Shown here one piece after another: positions 1 to 13,031 of a DNA stretch of 64,000 nt. Where the stretch lies: NCBI GenBank assembly GCA_902702965.1, contig CACRXP010000561.1:193937-257936 (forward strand), given 5' to 3'. Numbering within the stretch: the stretch's first letter is position 1; each line of letters starts with the position of its first letter. Below the pieces are notes generated by a model. The model did not search any database and was not told where the DNA came from. It saw only the letters and a program-made list of their open reading frames with translations. A program made the position numbers and the translations under genes. This stretch comes from Spirometra erinaceieuropaei (taxonomy: Eukaryota > Platyhelminthes > Cestoda > Diphyllobothriidea > Diphyllobothriidae).

Positions 1-2986
1 TGTTTAGTCCGTCGTTACGGTCCGTGGATGTTGTTATCCCCTAGGTTCCGTGGACGACACGCCAATATCCAAGTGTATATTCATTTACATATTCTATTCG
101 AGACGAACTACAACAGTCACCAGTACCCCACAAACGTTCAAGCGAATAGAGTTCATTTGATATCTAGGCAGTAATCGGCATTGTACTTCTTCATGTTTTG
201 CCTCATCCCAAACGTTATGCGTTATCTGTCGTATCACACATATGGCAGAGTACCCACAACATAGGGCGTACCGCGGGTTTAATTTAAAAGTGCAACCTCT
301 TCGTTATGGTCACACTTAGAGCGGAATTAAAAATTGGCTATTTAGAGCTCCGGAGTATTCCTGATTCACTTTACGACCGAATTGCGACGGAATTATTGGA
401 AAATGGGAAATTAGTCTTGTCAGATGGTTATGAGGACCTTTTATGCATGCAAGCTGTCGGTATTGCCAGCGGCGCCACCTCGCAAAATTAGGAGGACAGA
501 GAAACTGCGATTTATTTCAGACTTGGTCTGCATTCTGCAAATAAGGGTGATCAAGGTATCATGCGATCTATACAAGTGATCTTTAACACAGAGTTTCATG
601 AAATTAAGGGAGTGAATGAATCTGAAACGTCTTCCAGAGGGGTTAATATAAATACCAACTCGGACGTTCATCGCAAACAAGTAAATATTTGATAGTGTTA
701 TATTCCTTAGCAAATTATCAACTTTGTATTATTGTGGCGGGTGAGAATATCAGACCCTGAAAACCTTGTCACCAGGCTCAAAGGTATGGCCATATCCCGA
801 AACCTGATCGATTAATACCCTTCTGCAGAACCAGTCTGTGACCAGTCTTTGGACTTTGGACCGCGGACTCGAGCGTCAGATCACCCAAGCGTAATTTCTT
901 ACAAAGCTGGTCGGCAACGACAACCAAATCAGAAACAAAACAATCGGTCGGACTTGTTTTTATCAGCACGAAAATATCATTATCCATTATTTCTGAAATT
1001 CACTATCCATTTACCAATCACTATCATCAGGCGAGCTATACAACGTCCATCTGACGCAATGTGACTTTCTTTTGGTTTGTGATATCTGACTACAGTAAGA
1101 GATGCTTGGAGAGTTATGAATGGAAATATTCGTGTTTTTACCAATTTTCGCCCTATTTCACATTTAGTTCTTTGATAAAGTCTATAATTTCCATCCACCA
1201 ACCTGTAGTATTTGGCAGTTAATTTGGATTACTTTTCAAATACAACTTGCTGCATAAACGCTGATTTCACTGTTTGCCTTGACAAATTTACCAGGTGACT
1301 GTGTGCGCTACATCCATGATGAATTCACGTCACACGTGTGACAAACCAAACAAACCGGTGAAATCCATTTCGTATGGTGAAATCACAACAGATGCTAAAC
1401 ACCCCAAGCGTTGCTCGTTCTTAAAGCCGCCATTTTAATCATTTTCCTTGGTTGTATACACCTGCATAATGCACATTTGCCTAGTTTAAATCTTAACTCT
1501 TGTCTCTTCAAACTCTTGAACAAGGTATTTTAAGTGTCGTGGCATATTAAGGACACTCAGCTCAGATGCAGACACTTCTTGATTCGCAGGTATTATTTGG
1601 ATAAGTTCACAATAGCAACGGTGATGGCATGAAATGCTCTACGTTACCCAAGGCCCACTGTATATGAAGTCCATATGAATTCATCGTTCTGGTCTCTGGA
1701 AGGAAACGATGTTGACATAAAAAGGGGACAACCATAAGTAAACTCTGCAATAAACCTGACAATATATATCGTTAGATTACTAAATACAAGAAAATCTGCA
1801 TTGTCCTAAAAGACAATATTGACGATAGTTAGAGAAACGCCGTGTTGTCTCCGCTTACGTCAGCCTACGTTGCTAAGTCCACGTGATGCCAAATTCCTTT
1901 TGGCGCACACCAAACATAATTACTTGCAAGCAGTCAATCTAGCTTATGCACAATCGGTTCATATGTTAGACTGCTTATCATTTAAGTTCAAAAAGACGTA
2001 AAAGAGAAAACTCACGGAAAGAACAAGAATTCAATCTATCCTGTCTGCCAATAGTATTTTGTTTATAAAAAGTTCTTTAAATATTCGTTACCATCCCGCA
2101 CAAGGTTTCTCGACTCAACCACTTGGTATGATGCGTTACAGGGGAAAAGTAGACGAAAAGACCGCGAGGCTATAGATTGTATAAGACAGACTGACCGCTT
2201 AAATTTTTCATTGACAATTATCAATTTTCTTAAAGGTTTGAAAGGTTTTGGGTATTGTCTCAAAAAACGTTTGGTAATGCCTGACTGTGGATTCATTTTC
2301 CGTCTTGTCCGTTTCCTCGGTTTGCTTATGTCTTGCAACTGTATGAAAGGCAAGATTTGCGGAGTTGCTGGTTATTTCCACTAGTAAAGAACATTTCCTC
2401 TGAATTTTTCCAAGTTCAAAAAGACGCAAGATGTATACAGAAGAAATATCCCATCGCTGCCTAAGAAAAAATCTCGTAAGTGGTATTTATCTAGACAAGA
2501 CAGAGCAAATATCTCCCTCGAGATATAAGTCATAACGTATTGCCTGCAAAAACCTGGTGCAGCAACCGTGTTCTCGCTGGACCATTTTTGCCGATTGAAG
2601 AACGGAGAGCTGCCCGTCTTTTTGGAATGTACGAATGGTTTCCATAGGAAGGCATAGCATTGTTGGTGCACTTTTTGCAGACTGGTGCCCTATAAATGAT
2701 CATATTGAAATGCTACAAAACTTGCGCTTATGTTTTTTGCATTTCGGGTGAAATCTTCTCCATTTTTTTTGCAAAAACTTAAGTAAATTTTAAACCAAAT
2801 CTGTTCTACCTGCTGCAGGATTATTCAGAGCAGACTGATCTCCATGTTGGACGGCTGTAATTATAAACCTGATTGCTGAGTGCAGCTGCTACAACGTCCG
2901 CCTTTGGGCTGTGCACCAAACTCTCCGCTAGGAAAAACAGTCCTGTTTAAACGTGCATAACAATTTGCTATTTAGTGCAAATTTAC
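1..2986. other. Intergenic or intronic sequence, no gene recognised
   Basis: AT-rich sequence with only short random open frames, apart from the exon-like stretch at 320-459 listed separately. I see no repeat of the families found elsewhere in the window, no RNA gene and no recognisable protein motif. Confidence 0.5.
320..459 (+). CDS. Possible internal exon, BTB-like peptide (tentative)
   Basis: An open stretch sits between a plausible acceptor (pyrimidine-leaning tract ending CACTTAG at 319) and a plausible donor (GTATTG at 460). The peptide has balanced protein-like composition rather than the K/F/S-rich look of random AT-rich frames. Its end, GKLVLSDGYEDLLCMQAV, resembles the segment of BTB/POZ domains where a Gly-Lys-Leu strand is followed by an acidic residue and a Leu-Leu helix. 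That resemblance is from memory of the family and was not tested by a search. No neighbouring exon was found, so it could be a chance frame or an exon remnant. Confidence 0.25.
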
Positions 2987-3055
2987 AATCAAAACAAATT
3001 GCTATTTTGGCAGATTTTAAATAATTCATACTGACCCAACTGTGAAAAACTCGGC

Positions 3056-3134
3056 GCCTCGGTGGGATTCGAACCCACGCAGTAAGGGGAAGGCTTAAGC
3101 GCAGCCAAAGCTCTAACCACCTGAGCTACGAGGC
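3056..3134 (-). tRNA. tRNA-like sequence, left arm, probably SINE head
   Basis: The minus strand reads as a tRNA: acceptor GCCTCG pairs with CGAGGC, the D-stem is GCTC/GAGC, and an A-box-like TAGCTCAGGTGG and a perfect B box GGTTCGAATCC in a fully paired T-arm (GTGGG/CCCAC) are present. The anticodon arm is atypical: GGCT/AGCC closes a 7-nt loop whose central triplet would be GCT (Ser), but position 33 is C, not U. The stretch between anticodon and T-arms is long (about 13 nt), like a class II tRNA, but without a clear stem. A repeat-embedded pseudo-tRNA driving Pol III is more likely than a working tRNA gene. Confidence 0.55.
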
Positions 3135-3465
3135 CCCGCCGGACGACGCGAGTTTAATCACATTTGGGTCAAGTTACCCGCCCAACCTACTGCAACGGCT
3201 GGAATCCACCAAATCTGATACAGTAAGTTGACTGCCCAAGCAGGATTTCCTAAGTAATGGGGTCAGTATAAATTATTTAAAATCTGCCAAAATAGCAATG
3301 AATTACGCGAGCCTGGTAGTCATCTGGTGGATTCTAGGTGAATTACTTAGGAAATCCTGCTTGGGCAGTCAACTTACTGTATCAGATTTGGTGGATTCCA
3401 GCCGTTGCAGTAGGTTAGGCGGGTAACTTGACCCAAATGTGATTAAATTCGCGTCGTCCGGCGGG

Positions 3466-3544
3466 GCCTCGTAGCTCAGGTGGTTAGAGCGTTGGCTGCG
3501 CTAAAGCCTTCGCCTTACTGCGTTGGTTTGAATCCCACCGAGGC
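3466..3544 (+). tRNA. tRNA-like sequence, right arm, probably SINE head
   Basis: Inverted copy of the tRNA-like core at 3056-3134. It keeps acceptor GCCTCG/CGAGGC, D-stem GCTC/GAGC and the A-box-like region. The B box is changed to GGTTTGAATCC and the T-stem pair is weakened (GTTGG/CCCAC). The apparent anticodon loop is GCGCTAA with GCT in the centre. The damaged B box suggests this copy is the more degenerate one. Confidence 0.5.
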
Positions 3545-3585
3545 GCCGAGTTTTTCACAGTTGGGTCAGTATGAATCAAAACAAA

Positions 3586-6500
3586 GTAATTACTGCGTGG
3601 TTGTACTGCGAAAGTGGTCTCCTAGGTGAGGCAGTTTGGCACGAAATATTTAAATAAAACGATTGACAGATTTTACTAAATATTACATGCAAATACATTT
3701 TAAATGTGGTCGATTGGTTGAAGATTATCCGTTAGCTTTTAGTTGCAGCATCGCTATTAGCGTCTCGAATCCAGTTTTCTGAGAAACTAGCCGATGATAT
3801 GAGCCCACAATTGCAACCAAATCAATTTTCACGTGTCCAGTAAGCGGGCCTAGCATATTTTATAACTTATAAGTGCCCTGTGCACAAACGTGAAACTTGT
3901 TACTCGTAACGTGTCAATCAGGTTTGTATGCACCTATTTCATGTGTGGTTAATCACTTCACCATCTCCTACGTGGATTGGCAGATGTCGAGAAATGATGG
4001 AGAGTGTTCAGAGTCTTTGACAGAGCACCGGCTAAACGCAATCTTTCTGGCCATCTGTGAACTTCCGAAAGGCACGCGGTTAGTTTCCATGTCGGCAGCA
4101 TTTTGGTTTCAGCAAAATTAACAACGAAATGGACAGAACATTAAATAAAAAGCATAGATGTGCATGAAAGTGTTTTAATGCAATCAAAACGTGTAATAAA
4201 AAATGGAAAGGTGTTTCTTGTTATTTCCCTCTGTGACATGTTAAGTTGCGGTTGGTATATTTTAGACAGTCGGCATAAATTAATTGCCATAATGAATATA
4301 CTTCATCTGCCGGGAATTCTCTTTTTTAACTTTCGTAAAATAGTTTCCTCACCGATTCCTGATTGCTAGGTTGATGTTGGTCCCCTAGTTTTTGACAAAG
4401 CCGTTTAGACGCAAACCAGAAATATAGGGAAAAAAGGAACTTTATGTTTGATAAACGTAAATGTAGTGCTTTATCTGTTGTCGTCTCAAATCGGTTATCA
4501 TTTTGTCTTTTGTTGGCATTTATTGAGCCTTCTATGGGCGTTTCGCCATGGTCGTGGGAAGTAAACTTGCGGTGTACGTTTTTTAATGAATCCGATTTGA
4601 AGTTTCAAATGTTTCCACAGTGTATCCGCAGGGCATGTCCTTTTCCACCCCTGCGGGCAGACAACTAATTGAATTTCTCTCGCCCGCGAGGTGCAACTAT
4701 TTGACGGTCTGCAAATAACGAAATTTCTAGCCTGGTTCACAAGAGATGCATTCGGTAATTTGATTGTCGTCCTTTTTTTCTTACTTCGCAAACAAAGCTG
4801 AAAGCGAACCTCCTTTATCATTCTTTAATCTGAACTTAGCCAGCAGGTGCTTAACATTCAATTCTACTAGCACATCTCGACCTTTTTGTTTGATTTCTTT
4901 TACGGCGTAAGTATTTACTACACATCACACATTGTACAGTAGATAAATCTTATATTTAAGATAAACGTTTTTTGATTTGTTCACCTATTTAAATCATTTG
5001 TGATGGTGCTCAGGTTGTAGAGTCAGGCTAATTTTTAATTTTAAATTGACTTTGACGCACAGGCCAAACAACTAATACCTACATACCTCCTTCCTGGAAA
5101 AACATGTGGACTAAATCATTTGCGCGTTACTATGGTTTCTTAGAAAAGAACACCCTTTAAAAATGAGATTTGCGGAAAGTTAACGTTTGTCAATTATGTT
5201 TTATAAATGCCTTAGGGATAAATTGTTCATTGGTTAATATTTTCAAGCACCATAAATCCACATGAGACCTTTTTTAATGTTTTTGCAGAATGAATACTAA
5301 AAGTCATTGTTAAGGCAATTCATGAACCGTAGGCTGGTAGTTGAAAAGCTCCGTAAAATAACTTTTAAATTAAGTTTTATAAATCTATATCATTTTTAGT
5401 TGGGTGATGTAGGCGTCATCAAAGCCGCCTCTAACTTAAACAAAGTTTGCTAAAGCATCAACAAACTAGAAGACTTTTATAACTGTGTTCTCTAAATTGT
5501 TAATTTTCCACAAGGGAAAAGACAAACATTATTTTATGTTTTAGACTTTTTTCTGCAAAAAAGTGGATTTAAGAATTCCGAACAAAATTTCATTTTACTC
5601 GTTTGAACAGATGCAGTCAAGTACGGTTGAGTCATCTTGGAAGCAAAAGGATTAATAAGAGAATCCAAACGAACGACATAAAAGGGTTGTTTTAATTTTC
5701 CATTGTTCTCGTAGGACAATTGAGCAGTACTTCGACAAAAATCAAAGCAGCCTGTTTATTATTTTACAAGCGACTAGTATAATTTCTGAGTTCTTGGTAA
5801 TGACCGTTTCGAATCTAGCACAAAATGAATTCCTTGCAAAAAAGTGTCTATAAAAAGGACCTTCAGTTGCAGACTGAGAAGAATGACGCAATGTCTAAAC
5901 GGCTTTTTTATCTAGTTGAACTCTGCAGAACAAAAATAATAAATCGGTCGTTGCAATTTTTTTTTTCATCTCTCTATTGTCCTTCGCGTTTCTAAACGAT
6001 ATTTATTTTCTTCGGTGTTTTTCTTCGTTCAGCCCACCACTGCTCACGTTCTACAATACAGACGTAAGAATTGTCAAGAATACTAGAGACTTAAGACGGC
6101 GCAGGTATGTGGCGCGACAGGGCGCACCCTGTCGCTCGGTCTGCAAAAAACACGACACGGGTTTCGACTGACAATAAAAACTGGTCCAAAAGATGATAAT
6201 GACCCAAGTCACTGGGCAACCATCTACACAGCCCGTATGCTTTGTTTGAGCGTAAATGAACCTGAAGGCAAACATTTAGATCCCAGAGGGCTGCCAACGA
6301 GCACCAGGCTCGAGCGTCATGGTTTAACGAATAAAGGAAATAGCAGACAAAATCAGTCCTTAACAGATGAAGAACTATACGTGCGTCAAAACACAGGATT
6401 CTATCTGACAAATGGTACAATTTGTCAATCTGCCTTCTTGGTAAAGTAAAGCAAATGCGACACAGCCCGCTTTAGTAGCATGCGACTTAAGATACGTGTT

Positions 6501-9500
6501 GCAGTACGGAAATTGTAAATCCGTTGGCTGACGTTAAAAAAATCCACGCGGTCAAACAAGGCATTTAAAGCAGCAAATTCAAGCAGAAATAAATAAAAAT
6601 AAATTGACTCGAGATTTTACTATATTTTTAGGCAAATCATGTCTAAGAGGACTTGCAGTGTGTGACTTAAATCATTAACCTAGAATGTTGCACATTTTGG
6701 TTGCGTTACCTAGCCCGTTCTGAAAAACGCTCTGCTTGCATGCAAATGATATTTATAAATACCTTCACCTGTTAAACTGCTTCCAAATTGTAGGGAAAAT
6801 CTACGTTATCTACGCTAGGGGCCGTCTGAAAATACGCTTGCTCGTTTGCGCGTGTTTGTCAATCCGAGGAAAGTTGTTAAAACGCTAGAGTTTTACCGAG
6901 TGAAATGTGCAGTCCTAAAAATATGACTTCTTTTCTCCAAGTAACAAAAAAACTCATTTTTTAAAAAAAACAGGATTCCTTATTGATTCTAAAAAGTCAG
7001 ATTTACAAATCGGTGTAACTTCATATACTTAAACGCAGTCACAACGCCTATAAGCAATCCTTTGTTTAAACTTTCTTGCTCTATGATAATACTCAATAAC
7101 TTACCACATAAAGGTCCTTTTATATATATCTATGCTTACGTTTAAACATATGGCAATATAGTTTTTGTGCGGTCGCGTTTTTGCTGTAGAGTATTGTAAA
7201 AATATCAAGCAAAATATATCAGTTTTAATAATACCCGGTCTCATCTTTCAGCGTATTACGAAGCCGGAAAGCCAGTAAACATGGGACGATTGCACTTACA
7301 TAAAGCAAAAACTGAGTCTCCGCTTGTTACAAAACGATTATGATTGTTTCTTATAATGGTTAAAACGCTAACCAAATGGTCCATTTTTATCCTGCCTTTA
7401 CCTTGGAAGAAGGCAAAAAACGCCGACGTCCGTCAGTGAGCTATCTAAAAAATGTCTTCTCACTGAGATATTTTAAGGAGAAATTTACGTTTGTCATGCG
7501 CTTTTGCTTTCCCATGCGATGGAGTTACCTCTTCAGGTGAGTGTAAAAATATGAGCAATTAATCATCTCCGTTAACATGCATGCCAGTACACTCATTTTT
7601 TCGGTAAGCTCATCTACGAAATATATTTACTTAAGAGCATTGATAAACAAAATCTGCTTTACGGCTAATCGATTGAAAATATTTAGAATTTTTAAAAAAG
7701 TAGAAAATCAACGTGCTCTATCACAGAAAATGACTAAGGAATCTTGAATGCAGGATAGCTGGTATTTTAGCTATTTCCTCCGGCCTTTTTATTTATGTTT
7801 AATGGTCCGTGTCTCCTAACAAAAGTTGTTTTACATGTGGCGTTCCTATCGACTAACTCTAATTACTTCCCGTATTTCTTAAGTACCCGCGTTGGGTATA
7901 ATGAATAGGCAGAGCAGATGCAATCAGGTCTCGTAAAATTGCTTAGGGATCTATGCTAAGTTGTACGCCGTTGGCTAGGCCCAAAAAACTATAGGTGTGC
8001 ACTTTACTGCAAGTCTACGTTTAGCCGTTTTTGTACTTCTGTCGTCTAATTAACAAGTGTTTCTCATGGACAGGTTTCTTTTACTCCATAACCATAAGCT
8101 TACACTGTTATTAAGATTCTTGTTATTTTTGAACTTTCGTCTTTTTGAAAAAAATGCTATTTCTGAGTCGCGTAGTATTGCTTCGTAAATTTTATTTATG
8201 TTTTTGATTAATCTACACTCGCTTATCATTAAATCGGGGTTTTAGTCATCTGAGTTTACCACTATCTAATTAACAGTGGTTCCGTATGTGTTACGTATTT
8301 ATTCAACAGCATTGTACCACTTATAATTTGTTGACTATCCTGTTACGCAGGCTGAAGTCCAATTTGCAAGCTAGCGATGAAGCATAACTAATAAAAACTT
8401 TTACTAATGGGTCCCACATTATTTATTTGACAAGATGTTGATCATTAGCACCCGTTCGCGACTGGCAGCTCCACCACCGTGTCCGACGATGTCTAGCGTG
8501 TACTCCACAGCAAGATAAAGCAAACACGGTAGGTTTTCTGATGAGGCAGCCGGCAGTATATTCTTCCTTCAAGTAATAGCCATTTTTAACCTGTAATTTT
8601 ATCAGGCATACTCACATTTTGAATCCATTTTCATTTGGCTTGATAGCAAGCCTTTTTTAATGTATTTTGCCCTCTGTCTGTACAGGTGGAATTATTGGAG
8701 AACCGTTAATACCTAAACATGTTTGCGTTGAGTAAACAAAAATATTTATGCTAACTCGTAGGTATCCAAATATTTTTAGAGAGAGTTTAAATATTTTGTA
8801 TACTCTGATGATTGGTCTGAAAGCCACTGTGGATTAACAAATGAATTTGCCCTGTTTTCATAAACCTGCGTGTAACCAGATTATACTAAGGCAATGCAAA
8901 CTCGACAACTTACGAAATTTTAAATGGGCATATTGTGCGTCCTTTTAGTGTATGTTTTCAATAAATGGGAAAGAAAAAGACGCTGTTAGGTTACTTTGCA
9001 ATGCTCGACAAATAAAAAACTAGAATCAACTTCTGGTCAGATTATTAACAACGTCTTTTTATTACATACTACTCAAACTAGCTTATCATCAAACGTCTGA
9101 CTGGAATGACGACACATACCTCTGTAAAGCGTCAAGTTCTTCTCTACCTTCAGGAAACATTACATAGCCAAATTTGTGCTGTTTCACAAAACAGATCCTT
9201 GTGAATGCGAGTGGAAAAATAACATTTGTTGTTTACGTCTCGTAAACCCTTTTTTCCAATTCCACAGCAGTTTTTTCGACACTATCTTGACTCGAGACCC
9301 AGGTTTGTGAGGAGGCGAGAATATGCTGGCTACATCCCGAGTCTACTGTCAATATAAACGAATTCGCGTGCAATTTACCGTTCCTACGTCCACTCTGTTT
9401 TGGGGCGCATGGTAGTCATCGTATGTAATGGCGTTGAAAGTATCGTGATCAATTAAATTATCAGTAATCGATGTTATAGTTCAACACGAAGTTTCTCAAT

Positions 9501-10410
9501 TTTGAAAAAGGAAATAAGTACCATTTTATCTTCTACCACCTATCACTCTATTTAGTGGAGACACTTTGCTTAACAGTTGCAAAATACAGCGGTTGATTTT
9601 CTTGACAGTCATTTGCGGAGGGCAGGCTTTCAAATGCTTTTATAATAAATATATGCATTATTGGTCACCTGCTGTATCTGCGCCCAAAAAGATCCTTGGT
9701 AGTGTTTGTTAGACTTGAGCGGATACTAGAGAAGTGTATTATTGGACTTTGAACATTTTTTTCCTCAAATATTTATGACCTCAACTGACCCTTTTGTTAA
9801 TGCTTCATTATTCTTCACGGATTGAGATGTTTGTGCTTAATAAGGTCAACCGGCCTAAAAATTACGAACTTTTCAAATATTTGTAAAGTTTGTAACCGAT
9901 GAATGTGAGTAAAGACCGACCTCAATGAATTTTAACCAAACTTCTACAATGTATTTTCAAATAGTAAGAATTACTTCTGCGGGATCGTATGATTATTACC
10001 ATTCAACCCTATTCCGTAATATTTTGGTCCAATCGTTGTATCATCTTCTTAATGGCCTATCATGCAGCCGCCTTTAAAAACTGGGACTTGGCGAAAAATA
10101 TTTGCATATATAGTATCTATTTTTTCTATTGATTTTTGATGAGCATACACATTCAAAACTATTTTACTGAAGCATGCCGACGGCACCCTTTCGCATACAA
10201 ATTTTGTGACAACCCAATTCTTCTTTAAATCAATATCCAAAAGACCGCCGCTTTGGCTTAAATATAGTTTCTGAATTTTGGGGACTTATAGAACTGCACA
10301 ATTTCCACTTTGTTAACAGTTATAAGTTTATATCAGGTTTTAAAGCATTCGGAAGTCAAAAGATTCTAAAAAGTAAATATAAGAATTCATCAAGAAACTG
10401 ATTTGACGTA
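3586..10410. other. Long stretch with no recognised gene or repeat
   Basis: AT-rich sequence with many short frames on both strands, none longer than about 110 codons and none with a motif I recognise. I found no copy of the foldback, SINE or PLE families seen elsewhere. Single-copy intergenic or intronic DNA, or very old repeats, are equally possible. Confidence 0.45.
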
Positions 10411-11628
10411 GTCGTAAAGTTAATAACCTGTATCATGAAATGTTGTTAGAAATTCTGAAATGCGTTTTTAATCAAGAAGGAGTAACTAGGTGAGGTTGTA
10501 ATATTAATCCACACGACACATAATCCTATAATGATTTTTATTTAGTAGGATGTTTGCTTATGACTGTATTTCGATTTAAGCTTTTTTAAAAAACTGCACT
10601 CAACGAAAATCAACTACCTAAGAAACTCGCATCTTAATATTTATTTCTGAAGGTCTTATAAATCCATACACCTTTCTTAGAAACAATGGCTAATGATACA
10701 CATTTGACGCGCATTTGGCAGACAATCATGTATTTTTGACCCTTCGGTCTTAAAGTGGTTTCTATTTATAAGATTCATTAAGACCGTGCGATGGTCACCC
10801 AACGAAATTGTCCCTACGTGATTCAACCTTTTTTTAATAAATGATCTCAACAAAAATCAACTACTTAAAATACACGCATCTTAATATTTATTTTTTAAGG
10901 TCATAGAGATTCATACATCTTTTGTAGAAACAATGGTCAATGATACATATTTGGCGCGCAGTTGACAGCCGATCATGTATTTTTGACACCTTATGGTTGA
11001 AAAAAGAGCATTTTGTCCTAAAAAGCCTTTTATTTATGAGAATCATTAAGATTGTGCAATGGTCACCCAACGGAATTGTTCCTGTCTGTTTATTTACGCC
11101 CCTCATGAAGTTTACACTTAAATCTGTATCCCTTAAAATTCTTTCTAGCTTAAAGGCATAAGGGAACATATAATTTTCTCTACACAGAAAGTATACGCAA
11201 TGTAGACTAAAACCGCCTAACGGAAATGCAATGGCTGATTTGACATAAATATTTTCGGGGATCAAGGAACCCTTTAAACTTAAACATACACAATCTTTGA
11301 TAGCAACCGTTACGTAAATATGATTTTTTACTAAGGAAATAAACGAAAGCATATTTTTGTGCAAGTTTTTTTGAAAAAGAATACCTGAATTTCTAAGGTC
11401 ATAGAAAATTAATACGAAAAGTACATATTATTTAGGTAGTCATCTCTTAACTGGCGGTGATTTGACATGAGGTCAACAAGAAGTGCATTAAAAGTCAACT
11501 TACTGACGAGTCGAAAATACTAATGGATTATACTGCGCGTTAAGTAATATTGGAATCTTACCTAGGTAAGCTATTCCGATTACAAACCCATTTCAAAACT
11601 TCAGCCAACCTTTCATGAGATCGGACGT
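10411..11628. mobile_element. Foldback element copy (expanded by a tandem duplication)
   Basis: The left end, ATCATGAAATGTTGTTAGAAATTCTGAAATGCGTTTTT, and the right end, near 11585-11628 (ACCCATTTCAAAACTTCAGCCAACCTTTCATGAGATC), are inverted versions of the arm sequence shared by the ~1-kb foldback family described at 60771-61742. The copy is longer than usual because an internal 250-bp block is duplicated. Ends are diverged, so the boundaries are approximate. Confidence 0.55.
10602..11100. repeat. Two-unit tandem duplication, ~248-bp period
   Basis: Unit 1 begins AACGAAAATCAACTACCTAA near 10603 and unit 2 begins AACAAAAATCAACTACTTAA near 10851. They stay aligned through the shared ACGCATCTTAATATTTATT, the AATGATACA block and the ATTGTGCAATGGTCACCCAAC block. 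Identity is clearly high but not perfect. It lies inside a foldback element and was probably produced within it. Confidence 0.7.
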
Positions 11629-13022
11629 TGCTACGAAGTGCATTCAAGCAAGAACTTCTTTGCAAACGCCTGCGCTTTGTCCGAATGATATTTAACTGGA
11701 AAAAAGCATTGTGTGTCAATCGAACAATATTACACCAATTCAACGGTTTCCTTTTCGAGTTTGGTCCCTGCAATCGGCCAAAATAAAATGGTTTCGAACG
11801 CCGAGAATGAAAGTACTTAGGATATTTTATACTCGTTGACAATGCAAACTCAATTACCTTTCATTTTCTTATCTAAATTGAACATCGGAATCTTAGTTAA
11901 CATTTTGTGCGGTTGGTCTTCGAGCAGTGCATTATTGCATAGTACTGGGAGAAAGAACAAAGTTAATGTTCAAAGGATTCTATGCGTTTTTTATGTGTAA
12001 TACTATTCAGAGAAAGTTTTAAGAGACCAATAAGCAGAGGAACCATCTATATCTTCGTCTACTGTTTGCGTTGGGAAAATGTAGTTGGAGATTTTCTTCA
12101 TGGGATTTGGCTCCGATTTCGTCATTTTTGTCCCACATTTATGTTTCCTGTCTCTCTTTTTGTGGGGAGCTAATTTCTCAGATTGCAGAAAGTACCATAA
12201 AAAACGTGCATTAAACAAATTTCAAAAAAACATAAAAACCAAATTGCAAGCCGCTATGCGTTTAAAATTTGACATTTTACTTACTTTCTCTTCGTCTGTG
12301 GAGAACAATTTTACATATTGCAGAAAAATTTCATCAAAACGTTCATTACACAAACTTCGAAAAAAACATGCAAACCAATTTGCCGGCCACCATACGTTGT
12401 TAAGTACTCTGTAAATACCTATGCATATGTATGCAAGACATTTTGACATTTTACTTAAAAAAGTAAACAAAAACGAATCTTCGCAAAGTCCGCCGTCCTC
12501 CTGCACAACAACCATATTATATTCATCATGCTCCTTGTGGGAGCGGGAATATACGTGTTGGGCTGCGGAGGTGGGTAACAGCAGACTTTTGTTCCTCAAG
12601 CAAACGATTATCACCGAAAGTCTATGAATGAAGTGTTGCCCTTGAATATACAACCACAAATTCTTGTTTTTAACTCGTTTTTACCCGTTATTATTTTTTT
12701 TTCATCGAAACCTTGCAAAATTAACTGTATTTGGATTAACCTATCCGATTGTATGTGAGATATATCATGCAATGCTGATTTTCTCGAACACCATATGGCT
12801 GACTGCCAGCCTTTATTTGCTAAACATTCAAACTCTTATTTTCACTAACGCTATAATGCAGTAAATTTAGCGATCATTTAATTACCGTTCTTACTAAAAA
12901 TCACGCTCCGATCTGCGTTTTGGACGATGTTAGCGTATCAAAACACGAGGAGGATGCCAGAAACCTATTTTAGGTCCCGCCATATACGATACAGTTAAGA
13001 TAAATCGCCCACGAAATAAAAT
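11629..13022. other. No recognised gene; one degenerate tandem repeat inside
   Basis: Nothing recognisable in either strand apart from the weak ~130-bp repeat at 12167-12460. A 145-codon minus-strand frame (12222-12659) runs across this repeat; it lacks any motif I recognise and is probably random. Confidence 0.4.
12167..12460. repeat. Degenerate tandem duplication, ~130-bp period
   Basis: Two diverged units share, in order, GAGNNNAATTT, ATTGCAGAAA, CAAAACGTNCATTA, AAACNAANTTNNAAAAAAAACAT, CCAATTTG and TTTTGACATTTTACTTA. No product or family is suggested. Confidence 0.45.
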
Positions 13023-13031
13023 ACTTTGCTT

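Larger units (their letters stand above)
2987..3585. mobile_element. Head-to-head pair of tRNA-like elements with 12-bp TSD
   Basis: The 12-mer AATCAAAACAAA occurs at 2987-2998 and again at 3574-3585, bounding an insertion at 2999-3573. Inside are two oppositely oriented copies of one repeat, each with a tRNA-like core, flanked by matching 5' sequence (the GGATTTCCTAAGTAAT region) and 3' sequence (TTTTTCACAGTTGGGTCAGTAT). Copy 1 is on the minus strand, about 2999-3300. Its two ends are also inverted repeats of each other: TTGCTATTTTGGCAGATTTT at 2999 and its complement ending at 3300. Copy 2 is on the plus strand, about 3336-3573. The long arms make a strong hairpin. A TSD of this length suggests retroposition, as for SINEs; a TIR-type DNA element that captured a tRNA is the alternative. 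Confidence 0.7.

Noticed and set aside
3056..3544. Two functional tRNA-Ser genes
   Set aside because: Both sit inside an inverted, TSD-flanked repeat; the anticodon arm lacks U33 and has only four pairs, and one copy has a broken B box. SINE-like pseudo-tRNAs are more likely.
11558..11842. 94-codon minus-strand frame as a gene
   Set aside because: It overlaps the right end of a foldback element and has no motif; such frames are expected by chance.
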